The notes under the pieces are model-generated. The model made no database searches and was not told where the DNA came from. It worked only from the letters and a program-made list of their open reading frames with translations. A stretch of 48,634 bases of DNA from JACCUZ01 sp038246575 (GTDB lineage: Bacteria; Actinomycetota; Actinomycetes; JACCUZ01): assembly GCA_038246575.1 (NCBI GenBank), contig JBBRVU010000010.1, positions 1 to 48,634 of the forward strand. Direction: 5' to 3'. Below are positions 34,878 through 42,730 of the stretch, in pieces. A program made the position numbers and the translations under genes. Within the stretch, counting starts at the first letter, position 1, and each line of letters starts with the position of its first letter.

Positions 34878-35951
34878 CTAATCCTCCCGTCTGAGTCGCG
34901 ACTGAAGAGTCTCATGTACTTCGCGGATCCTTCGATGATGCCGTCCGAGGACTTCGTAGCGGTCCGGCTCACTTGACCACCGTTGAAGCGCATACTTGAT
35001 GCGAGCCAATTGCTGCAGATTGGAGAGATATCGCAGCATGTCGCGCCGCACCTGGTTGGCTTCAAAGGCGCCCGTCAGCACCGCGAGCTCCTCGGGGTGT
35101 ATGGCAGAGCCTTCGTGGTAAGCGTAGCGAAGCCAGCTCAGGCCATCGAAGATCTCGCCGCCGGCAGCGAAGTAGAGCGGAGTCAAGAGCGGATCCAGAC
35201 CGCCGAACACGTGGACAGGCACGCTCTCGGCACCCGAATCGTCCAATATTCGACGAAGCCGAGCCAGGCACACCAGACGATCAATCAGAGTATCGCCGAG
35301 CTCCTTCTCCGTGACTCCCAGAACGTCGAATTGACACAGGGCGCCACCCTCAATTTGCAGTTCGGTTGGCACAATGAATTGATCACCGGAAGGCGGCTTG
35401 ATCAGAAAGTCAATCCGCAAATGGGGGCGAGCGGCGGCGAACCGCTGCGCTGCACGCCGTTGCTCCTCGTAGCCCGCCCTCTCGACGTCCGGCTCGTCAT
35501 AGGTGACCACGAGTAGAGCCCGATCCGTGGGGAGCCGGTCAGCGATCGCCTCAAAATCCCCGCGGCCAAACAGGCGAGCCTTCCGCGGACCCCGCCGCGT
35601 CTCCCCACTCTCGAACGTGTCTGACAGTTCGTAGCCGCCGCTATCCACCACCAGCAGCGATGGGATCGCATACAAGGTCCGCGCGTGGCTTGCGCTGAGC
35701 AGCCGAGTCTGATCGGGAAGGAACTCGTGATGTAGGTCGTAGGCGGACACAAGCAGTGCCTCGGTCAGGTCGGGGCTGACCAGCGGCAGCACGCCACCTG
35801 CCTCAGACAGGCCGTCGACAAGCGGGAACCCTTTGCTGGAAATCGATGGAATGAGAAGAGGCCCCGAAAGGCCGGAATCTGTTAGAGGCAGCTCCCGGCT
35901 AAGCCCCGACACTGGCGGCCACCCGGTCCTGGCAGGAAAGACACTGGCCAC
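34878..35951 (-). CDS. TGT-like (tRNA-guanine transglycosylase superfamily) protein of type IV CBASS
   Basis: About 357 residues. Two TGT active-site elements are recognisable. VVDSGGYEL (D103) corresponds to DSGGFQ, the base-binding Asp of bacterial TGT. HVFGGLDPLLTPLYFAAG with EIFDGLSWLRYAYHEG corresponds to the strand with the nucleophilic Asp in the family's DxFD(C)v.PTR region. The C-terminal zinc site of housekeeping TGT is not evident, and overall similarity is low, as for DpdA-like paralogues acting on substrates other than tRNA. The GTG start at 35951 lies within the QueC-like gene (53-bp overlap). Exchange of a 7-deazaguanine-type base is the expected chemistry; the target is unknown. 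Confidence 0.72.
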   Translation of the reverse strand: MASVFPARTGWPPVSGLSRELPLTDSGLSGPLLIPSISSKGFPLVDGLSEAGGVLPLVSPDLTEALLVSAYDLHHEFLPDQTRLLSASHARTLYAIPSLLVVDSGGYELSDTFESGETRRGPRKARLFGRGDFEAIADRLPTDRALLVVTYDEPDVERAGYEEQRRAAQRFAAARPHLRIDFLIKPPSGDQFIVPTELQIEGGALCQFDVLGVTEKELGDTLIDRLVCLARLRRILDDSGAESVPVHVFGGLDPLLTPLYFAAGGEIFDGLSWLRYAYHEGSAIHPEELAVLTGAFEANQVRRDMLRYLSNLQQLARIKYALQRWSSEPDRYEVLGRHHRRIREVHETLQSRLRRED

Positions 35952-36597
35952 ACGGGCCCTGTGCTCTCTCGCAACTATAGGTAACGCCCAGAGGGACGCC
36001 GCACTCTCGGGCGAGCGCTAGCACTTGCCCCTTGTGCAGATCCGCGAGCGGCGCAAGCAGCGCCACGGTACCCATGTGCTGAACGTCCAGCAGCGCCCTC
36101 CAAGCGTCTAGCCACCGTTTGGAACAGTCTGCGTACGGCGTGCCCGCATGCACACCAATCGCGATCGACAACCCGGGTACACATGTCCCCGCGACAGCGA
36201 CGAACATGTCATTGCGGCCGGGCACCTCACCCTCCGGTGGCACGTGCGGGCCGCGAACAGTCATTTCGCGCCAGTCCATCCCATAGTGATCCGAAATAGC
36301 TCGGCTCGCCGCACGCTCCGCCACTGCGGCCGGCTGGCCATAGTCGACCCAAAGCGCCTCTACCAACCACCCTTGGCTGCGCAGCAGAGAGGCGACCACT
36401 GCGCTGTCGATCCCGCCGCTCAGCAAGAGGCCGCAACGGGAGCGCTGGGTTGCTCGCACCAGACGATGGTCGCACGGAGGTGTATCGCGGACCTGCGCAA
36501 CACCCCAGAACGGACAACGTATGGTTTCGTCGACCCACCGCGGCAGCCCAGAGCCGAGCTCCAATAGTTCGGTCGTGGGGAGGCGCCCAGCGATCAT
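35899..36597 (-). CDS. QueC-like 7-cyano-7-deazaguanine synthase homologue of type IV CBASS
   Basis: The 232-residue protein is first gene of the operon. The PP-loop is LLLSGGIDSAVVAS (SGGIDS 60-65), which binds ATP. The C-terminal zinc site is C209-x6-C216-x2-C219-x2-C222 (YSCERAQGPCGQCLSC). Both are diagnostic of QueC. An extra N-terminal stretch of about 50 residues precedes the PP-loop, which starts near residue 1-10 in housekeeping QueC. No queD, queE or folE homologue is nearby, so the deazaguanine precursor would have to come from the host or the reaction differs. The gene starts 57 bp after the ArdC-like gene stop. Confidence 0.85.
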   Translation of the reverse strand: MIAGRLPTTELLELGSGLPRWVDETIRCPFWGVAQVRDTPPCDHRLVRATQRSRCGLLLSGGIDSAVVASLLRSQGWLVEALWVDYGQPAAVAERAASRAISDHYGMDWREMTVRGPHVPPEGEVPGRNDMFVAVAGTCVPGLSIAIGVHAGTPYADCSKRWLDAWRALLDVQHMGTVALLAPLADLHKGQVLALARECGVPLGVTYSCERAQGPCGQCLSCQDRVAASVGA

Positions 36598-36654
36598 GGT
36601 CGGCGCCAGACCTGCGCTTGCCGGGGGCGACTCGGCGCAACGTCCACAACGACC

Positions 36655-37719
36655 TCACAGGGATGCAGCAGAAGGTTGTGTCAGGTGCAGAGGCCACAGG
36701 GCGGGGGCCGAACCACGCTGCGTTGCCGCACCGCTCGGCACTGTTGGCTCGCGCTGTGCCGTCAGGCCGAGCGTGGAGCCGATCCCGCCAGCGATGGTGA
36801 TGGCGCGGGCCGCGGTCTCCCTCAAGACGCGTACGTCTCCGCCGGACCAGCCAGCGACGTAGGGCACGGAGTAGTCCTGGACGTCGAGTCCGGCCATCGA
36901 GGTCACCAGGAACGCGACGGACTCGGCCTCGACCTCGGCGATACCGCGGCAGGTGATCGAGCGCCCGTACGAGTCGGCGAAGCGCGTTTCATGCTCCCCG
37001 CGGACGTGGCCAGCCTCGTGCGCAAGCGTCTTGACCGCTTGAAGCGAGTCAACGTCGTCGCGAACCCGCACAGTCCGGGTTGCGAAGTCTGTGTAACCGT
37101 TGACGCCGCTGCAATCGCCGCGCTCGACCGTGAACTCGGAGGTGGCCAGCAGGTTGGTCAGGCCGTCCCATAGCACCTCGGGCGCCTGGCCGGTAAGAAG
37201 CTGTGGCTCCACCGTTGGAATCGGAGTCCCTTCGGTTTGCTCGACGTCCCAAACGTGGACGATCTTGAATCCACGCAGCCCCCGAGGAACGTCCTTCCGT
37301 TCGAAGTCGGTGTCGTCGGGGACCACAGCCGCTCGTTCCGGCTTCCGTTGGGGAGCCGCGGGATCGACTGACGCGTCGGCGGAGACATTCGGTTCGCGGC
37401 CCCGATAGATGCAGGGCGCCAGGATCGCGATGCCTTTCTCCCCCTTGCAGACATGCCGACCGAGGTTGTTCCACGTCCGCATGCCGGCCACCCGCGTGGC
37501 CCTCGGTCGCTGAATGCTGATGAGCAGGATATTCGATGGGCTGTATGTCGGGAACCTGGCAGCGACTCGCAACATCTGCTGCCAGGCCTCACCCTGAACG
37601 AGGTCCTCCACGGCGGCGGCAAGTCGCTCGTGCAGCGCGGTCAGCCGCTCCTCGACGCTTGCCCGTGCCTCTCCGTTGACATCGCGACGGCCGGGCGGAC
37701 GCCCCCGATAGGGACTCAT
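36655..37719 (-). CDS. ArdC-like antirestriction protein (ssDNA-binding + zincin)
   Basis: The 354-residue protein has an N-terminal ArdC/TrwC-associated ssDNA-binding domain (AWQQMLRVAARFPTYSPSNI, TWNNLGRHVCKGEKGIAIL). A C-terminal zincin-type metallopeptidase-like domain has HEAGH at 234-238 and a downstream E (AEVEAESVAFLV), the MPTase pattern. ArdC-type proteins enter with transferred DNA and protect it from restriction in the recipient. The start is 5 bp after the transglycosylase gene stop, so it belongs to the transfer operon. The CBASS operon follows on the same strand 57 bp later. Confidence 0.85.
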   Translation of the reverse strand: MSPYRGRPPGRRDVNGEARASVEERLTALHERLAAAVEDLVQGEAWQQMLRVAARFPTYSPSNILLISIQRPRATRVAGMRTWNNLGRHVCKGEKGIAILAPCIYRGREPNVSADASVDPAAPQRKPERAAVVPDDTDFERKDVPRGLRGFKIVHVWDVEQTEGTPIPTVEPQLLTGQAPEVLWDGLTNLLATSEFTVERGDCSGVNGYTDFATRTVRVRDDVDSLQAVKTLAHEAGHVRGEHETRFADSYGRSITCRGIAEVEAESVAFLVTSMAGLDVQDYSVPYVAGWSGGDVRVLRETAARAITIAGGIGSTLGLTAQREPTVPSGAATQRGSAPALWPLHLTQPSAASL

Positions 37720-37724
37720 GACCC

Positions 37725-38960
37725 CTACCGCAGGCCTGCCTGGGAGGCCAGATCGGCCGGCGGCGCGGGGGTGCCGGCGCAGACTGGGTCACTCCAGCCT
37801 TGATAGCCGGCCGGGGTGACGAACCCGGACTCGATCCGCGCGAGGGTGACGATGTATGCGCCTCCGCTGGACCCGGTCTCGCGGTCGAGGACCATGTTGC
37901 TCAACACCAGGACACGGCGGGGATCGCATCCCGCGTCGCCTCGCACCACCAGCGCCGCATGACCGAGGGGGCCGCTGGTGGTCCAGAAGAGGAATGCGCC
38001 CGTCGGTGGACATCGGTCGCCAGAGTGGGCGTATCCGGTGGCCAGCATCGCCCGCCAGTGGACGGTGGCGGAGGGGTATCCGCTGTTCGCATATCCGTAC
38101 GCGCGGCAGACGAGTCGGTCGCACAAGTGCAGCCACCCAGAACGGGCGCGTGCCAGAGCGAGCGCCGTCTGGATGGCGGCGGTGACGTCGTTCGGGGATC
38201 CAGAGGGGACGGAAGCCATCCGACCGCCGGGGCCGATAGCCGCGACGCCGCAGGCGTCGAGGGCAGTCGGGAGCTCACTCCTGGCGGGAGATGCGGAATC
38301 CGAGGGTGATGCGGACGAGGGCGAATCGCTGGCTAATGGAGTCGTTGGCAGGGCCCAGGCGGCAGCCCGGGAGCGGACGTTGCGTAGGAACGCCTCAGTG
38401 ATCGAGGGGATCGCCGGGTATGTAGCGAGCCGACCCTCGCCGGCGTTGTGGGCGATGACGAGGTCGTCGAGTTCGGTCAGGTCACGAGTGGCGGCCCAGT
38501 CCGGGTGCGCGATGCGCAGGGCGCGGACGCCATCCAGTCGCCGGCAGAAGTAGGCACCGGCGGTGCTGGCGTGAATGGTCGGTTCCTTCACGTCCCAGAC
38601 GCCATCATGGTCGAGGTCGGCGTTCCAAGGCGCCCCGTACGCGGCCTGCCAGACGTCCGCGTTGAGTTGGAACAGCCCCCACGTACCTCCGTTGGCGTCG
38701 GATGCGTGCGCGTCCGATTGGAAGCCCGACTCCTGCATCATCACGGCCGCGATCCATGGCGTTGGCAGCGTCGGGCAGGCGGCGTGGGCCAGGGCAACCC
38801 ACTGCCGCGCCACCGCCGGCACTGGCGCACTCGCCGAGAGCGCTGCGTCGGGCGTGAGCGCCGAGCAGGCCAATTCGGACCCCGCTGTTCCCAGCAGCGC
38901 CAGGATGCTCACGGCCGGGACGAACAACGCGCCGGCGACAATGCCCAGAAACGCCTTCAT
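37725..38960 (-). CDS. lytic transglycosylase-like secreted/anchored protein (VirB1-like)
   Basis: The 411-residue protein starts with a hydrophobic signal/anchor (AFLGIVAGALFVPAVSILAL). The SLT-type lysozyme fold has catalytic E77 in AAVMMQESGFQ, followed by GGTWGLFQLN and IAHNAGEGRL. A Ser/Pro/Ala-rich linker leads to a C-terminal domain with several Cys that may be an NlpC/CHAP-like or unassigned module (SGDRCPPTGAFLFWTTSG, PLGHAALVV is typical of such lids). It would open peptidoglycan for the transfer apparatus. ATG 38960 overlaps the coupling protein stop (ATGA). Confidence 0.82.
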   Translation of the reverse strand: MKAFLGIVAGALFVPAVSILALLGTAGSELACSALTPDAALSASAPVPAVARQWVALAHAACPTLPTPWIAAVMMQESGFQSDAHASDANGGTWGLFQLNADVWQAAYGAPWNADLDHDGVWDVKEPTIHASTAGAYFCRRLDGVRALRIAHPDWAATRDLTELDDLVIAHNAGEGRLATYPAIPSITEAFLRNVRSRAAAWALPTTPLASDSPSSASPSDSASPARSELPTALDACGVAAIGPGGRMASVPSGSPNDVTAAIQTALALARARSGWLHLCDRLVCRAYGYANSGYPSATVHWRAMLATGYAHSGDRCPPTGAFLFWTTSGPLGHAALVVRGDAGCDPRRVLVLSNMVLDRETGSSGGAYIVTLARIESGFVTPAGYQGWSDPVCAGTPAPPADLASQAGLR

Positions 38961-40813
38961 AGCAATGCACCCGCGCGAACCGCAGCCTCCACTGATGCCC
39001 GCCCAGCTGCCAGCGACGCAGCGTCGGGACGGTCCGGCCAAGCGGTCAGGTCGATCACAGCCGGTCGGGTCTGGCGCAGGAGGAGTACCGCTGTTCCGAA
39101 CGGCAGGGTCCGCAGCACGGCCGGCGGCATCACTGGAACCTGCCGAAGCGAGGTCGACGTCGACCGTTCACCCGCGCGGCCACGAGAGAGGGTCTGGGTG
39201 GGCTCGTCGATCTCACCCATCAACTGGGCCACGTCGTCCAGGTCTCGACGATGCGCCAGTCCGCCGAGGACCAGCTTGACGGTGGCCGCGTCCCAGATCG
39301 CGTCGGCTGCGTGCTCACCCCAGCGGTTCCTGGCCTGCGCCAACGACTGCAGCACCGCCAGGGTGGTGATCCCAGTACCGCCGCCTTCGGCCATCAGGCT
39401 CGGCAGCGACGGTAGTGGGGTGAGGTTCGCGATCTCGTCCAGCGCGAGCAGCAGGGGCGGGTCGAGCCGGGCACCCTCCGAGCGCGCCGCCAGAGTACGG
39501 GCGGTCTCGGTGATGTCCTCCACGAAGGCCGCGACCAGCGGCGCGCTCGACGCCGACGTCACCGCGGGGGCCATCAGGAACAGGGTCCCGGCCTGGCGAA
39601 GGAACGCCTGCGGGTCGAAGGACTCCCCCGGATGGGGGTCGACAGCGGCCAGCACGTCGGGGTCGGCCAACGCCGCCAGGGACTGGCGGACCCCGAGCCA
39701 GACGCTGTCGCGCGTCCGGGGGTCGGCGTGCACTGCGGCGTCCAACGCGTCCGCCCAACCGGAGGCGGCGTCCGGATGGCGGTTCAAGACGGTGACCGCG
39801 TCCTCGGCCAGGGCCGGGTGGAGGGACCATCGGTACAAGTCCACAGCGCGACGCCCGTCGAGCGCTGCGGCGTGCAGCAGGCAACGCAGCGTGGTCTCGG
39901 TCTGCCCGGCCCAGAACTCCCCGTCCGTGACACCGCGGCCCCAGCCCGCTCCGGCCGCCAGCCCGCGGGCGCGCACCAGCGCCGTCCGCGGGACGTCGCA
40001 GCCGCGGACCGGTGACCAACGCAGCCCCCCGGGCAGGCCCGCCAGGCGCTGTGGATCGAAGACCGCGACCGGGCCCTGACGGCGCCGTGCGTCCCGGGTG
40101 ACCGCCAGGGTGTCCGGCCGAGTCGAGGTCGTCACCACCGGCCCGGGAGCGTCGAGCACCCACGGGATGACGACGTGCAGGCCTTTGCCCATCCGCGGTG
40201 GCCCGACCAGCAGAGCCGAGTCCTCGACGCTGCACCACAACTCCCGACCCCGGACACGGCCGAGGAGGTAGCCGACCTGCCCGGGTCGAATGCCTCGATG
40301 TCCACGGCGGAGCGCCACCCGCTCGATGGGCGAGGTGGAGGTCAGGGACGGGCGGACGACGCCAGCCTTGCGGAGCACCGCGCGCGGACCGGCCGCAACG
40401 CGCACCTCGGCGGCGGTCGCCAGACCCGGCAGGGACCGGACTCTCCGAGTCTCACCGCCTGTCGCCCCCAGCCGTGTCGCGAGTTGAGCGGAGGCCACGG
40501 CGACACCGATGGCGGCGGCGGCGACAACCGCTGTCGTTGTCCAATAGGGGATCGGTCCCGGCATCCGATCGAGGGAAGGCCAGGCGGCAGCAGGTTTGGC
40601 CGGCGTCGTGAGGGCTGCGAGCGCAGAGACGATCCCACCACTCGGCACACCTCGACCGGTCATGACAGCAGCCAGCGCCGCCGCACCCCAGAAGAGACAG
40701 CCGACAGCGAACACGCCGGCCAGGACAGCCAGAGCCCAGTCAACGGGATCTGAACCGGCCCCCGCACCCGTGGGACCGGTGAGCGGGCGGCGTCTGCCAG
40801 CGAAGTTGTTCAT
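38957..40813 (-). CDS. VirD4/TraG-type coupling protein
   Basis: The 618-residue protein has two N-terminal membrane helices (about 26-51 and 94-113). A cytoplasmic P-loop ATPase domain follows: Walker A LLVGPPRMGKG (about 202-211), Walker B LLLALDEIANL, and a conserved TGITTLAVLQSLAQARNRWG typical of TraG/VirD4 proteins. It brings the relaxase-DNA complex to the transfer channel. The start overlaps the upstream DnaB-N-like gene by ATGA and the end overlaps the transglycosylase gene, so the operon is tightly coupled. Confidence 0.9.
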   Translation of the reverse strand: MNNFAGRRRPLTGPTGAGAGSDPVDWALAVLAGVFAVGCLFWGAAALAAVMTGRGVPSGGIVSALAALTTPAKPAAAWPSLDRMPGPIPYWTTTAVVAAAAIGVAVASAQLATRLGATGGETRRVRSLPGLATAAEVRVAAGPRAVLRKAGVVRPSLTSTSPIERVALRRGHRGIRPGQVGYLLGRVRGRELWCSVEDSALLVGPPRMGKGLHVVIPWVLDAPGPVVTTSTRPDTLAVTRDARRRQGPVAVFDPQRLAGLPGGLRWSPVRGCDVPRTALVRARGLAAGAGWGRGVTDGEFWAGQTETTLRCLLHAAALDGRRAVDLYRWSLHPALAEDAVTVLNRHPDAASGWADALDAAVHADPRTRDSVWLGVRQSLAALADPDVLAAVDPHPGESFDPQAFLRQAGTLFLMAPAVTSASSAPLVAAFVEDITETARTLAARSEGARLDPPLLLALDEIANLTPLPSLPSLMAEGGGTGITTLAVLQSLAQARNRWGEHAADAIWDAATVKLVLGGLAHRRDLDDVAQLMGEIDEPTQTLSRGRAGERSTSTSLRQVPVMPPAVLRTLPFGTAVLLLRQTRPAVIDLTAWPDRPDAASLAAGRASVEAAVRAGALL

Positions 40814-41973
40814 CCGGCCACCGGTCCCGTGACGCTCGCAGGAGCCGACGCCGCCGGGGCGGCCGCGTTGATTTCCATCGGGGCTCGACCCTGCGGCTCG
40901 CACTCCATTGGCCCCGCAACAGATTCCGCGGCGCTGCGAACCGCTGAGGCGACCAGTCGACCGGTGCCAATCAGATCAGGCACCGTCACGCCCGGGTTGT
41001 CGGAGGCGATCCGCAGGGCTCGGGCCCCGGCGTCGGCGACGCGTTGCAGTCGGTCGCCGGCTACCAACCGTCCCAAATGGTCTGGATCTTCATAGCTGGT
41101 CTCCACCGCTTCCAGCAGCGGCGACGTCCCCGGCCCGGCGCCGTAGGCACGGGACGCTCGCTGCACCTCCCAGGCGAGGGTGACGGCATCCACCCGCTGC
41201 CCGGTCTCGGCCATCCGCACGAGGGCGCCGTACACCGGCCGCCACGGCCGAGCGCTGATCGACTCGGGCGCGAGTATCGCTGCCCACGCCGGGATCCGCG
41301 ACGGGCGGTAGATCAGCGCCGCGAGGAACCGGATCTCCCGGTCGTGAGCAGCGGTGGGGTCATAGGCCGGATGAACGGACAGGAACCTGTCGGCCTGCAG
41401 CCGAAGGTCCAGCGTCCGCGCCGCCGCCGTGCCGATCGCGGGTGCAGTCTCAAGGACTCGGTCGGCGCGCGGGTCCTCGTCTACGGCGAGCAATCGAATG
41501 GAAGGGGCCGTGCCCGCGCGCTCCCATCGACGCCCAAGCGCGTCGAGCGCCGCGTCAACCATCCTGATGACGTTCTGCGCCGGTCGCGCGTCGACCTCCA
41601 CGACAGATGCCAGTGCGGCGGCCCTCAGGAGAACGCCCTGGCCGGTAACTTCCCGCCGCAGCGAAGCCTCCAGCACGATCCGCGCATACGAGTCGGTGTC
41701 CGGGCGGAGCGGGGTCACGTGCAGCAGGTCGGACAGCCTGGCCAAGTCGGCACGGCGAGGGCCGACCCGGGTCATCAAGTCTCCGCAGGTGCTCGGCGCA
41801 TCGAGCGCGAGGCCCGCAAGGTGGCGTCCGTGCAGAACCGCGTACACGTCGCGGTGCCACGGGTCAACGAAGTCCTCCGCCCGCAGCCACTCCGGCGGCT
41901 TCCCGCCGGACGGGACAGGGAGCAGGATCGAGCCGAGCGTCGCGCGCTCGGCCAAGTCCGTGACGGAGTTCAT
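40810..41973 (-). CDS. protein with tandem DnaB-helicase N-terminal-like domains
   Basis: 387 residues. The first half begins MNSVTDLAERATLGSILL and contains AEDFVDPWHRDVYAVLHGRH, the DnaB N-terminal domain that binds primase. The second half repeats the fold (REIRFLAALIYRPSRIPAWA, PESISARPWRPVYGALVRMA). No RecA-type helicase core or Walker motifs are present, so it is not a helicase. A scaffold role in replication or transfer of the element is plausible. ATG 41973 is preferred. It precedes the coupling protein gene with an ATGA overlap. Confidence 0.75.
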   Translation of the reverse strand: MNSVTDLAERATLGSILLPVPSGGKPPEWLRAEDFVDPWHRDVYAVLHGRHLAGLALDAPSTCGDLMTRVGPRRADLARLSDLLHVTPLRPDTDSYARIVLEASLRREVTGQGVLLRAAALASVVEVDARPAQNVIRMVDAALDALGRRWERAGTAPSIRLLAVDEDPRADRVLETAPAIGTAAARTLDLRLQADRFLSVHPAYDPTAAHDREIRFLAALIYRPSRIPAWAAILAPESISARPWRPVYGALVRMAETGQRVDAVTLAWEVQRASRAYGAGPGTSPLLEAVETSYEDPDHLGRLVAGDRLQRVADAGARALRIASDNPGVTVPDLIGTGRLVASAVRSAAESVAGPMECEPQGRAPMEINAAAPAASAPASVTGPVAG

Positions 41974-42085
41974 GCCGAAAGATGCGACATGAGAAGGCTC
42001 AAGACCGAGGAGCCGCCCGGTCAGTGAGCCGCCACGAGGCTGCTGGCGACGTCGGGCTGTCTGACCTGGTGGTCTCCCAGTCGCG

Positions 42086-42730
42086 TCAGAACAGTGGATT
42101 GTCTGCGCCCACGGTGCTGGCGGGATGTGGCCCGAGTCCGGGAGGGTTCGGCAGTTCGCGGCTGGTGGAGCTATCGAACTCGGCACGGTTGGCAAGGTCG
42201 GTGAACACGTGTGCCGTCGCCAGGACGTCGTATCCGGCGCGGTGCGCCGCCCCGTGTGGAGCCAGGACGCCGGTGAGGCCCAGGTGGTCGACGAGTGCCC
42301 CCAACTTGTGGCTGGGTAGCTCCGGGAGCAGTCGTCGAGCCAGTCGCAGGGTGTCGATGGTCGAGTCCGGTTCCCAGCCGGGAAGTGAGCGGCGGAGCAC
42401 GCCCAGGTCGATGCCGACGTTGTGCCCGACGATGACGGTGCCCGTGAGCTGGGCGACGAGGTCGTCGCGAAGATCCTCGACAGTCGCGGCGTCGGCGACG
42501 TCCGCGTCCGTGATCCCGTGCACCCGGCGGGCCTGCCAGGTGATGGGGCGGGGCGGGCGTACCAGCCACGTCGTCGGGGTTCCTATGACTCCGTCGACGA
42601 TCGACACCGCGGCGGCCTCGACCAGGTCGGGTGGGCTCTGGCCGTTGCCTTCGACGTCCACCACGACGTACCGCCGACTCGTCCACCGGCGGGCAGGGTC
42701 ACCGTCCCCGGACTCAGCCACCCGGGCCAT
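42086..42730 (-). CDS. DnaQ-like 3'-5' exonuclease (DEDDh)
   Basis: The 214-residue protein has Exo I D25-V-E27 (YVVVDVEGNG), Exo II VGHNVGIDLGVLRR (Asp) and Exo III HRAGYDVLATA with the His and Asp of the DEDDh type. The length fits stand-alone epsilon-like proofreading nucleases. It overlaps the end of the radical SAM gene by 17 bp, so the two are co-expressed. It may process DNA or RNA ends; the target is unknown. Confidence 0.85.
   Translation of the reverse strand: MARVAESGDGDPARRWTSRRYVVVDVEGNGQSPPDLVEAAAVSIVDGVIGTPTTWLVRPPRPITWQARRVHGITDADVADAATVEDLRDDLVAQLTGTVIVGHNVGIDLGVLRRSLPGWEPDSTIDTLRLARRLLPELPSHKLGALVDHLGLTGVLAPHGAAHRAGYDVLATAHVFTDLANRAEFDSSTSRELPNPPGLGPHPASTVGADNPLF

Noticed and set aside
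34878..36597. A dpd-type 7-deazaguanine DNA modification cluster
   Set aside because: QueC and TGT homologues would fit, but no dpdB/dpdC-type or helicase genes are present, and the CD-NTase, SLATT and OGG genes in the same overlapping operon fit type IV CBASS better.
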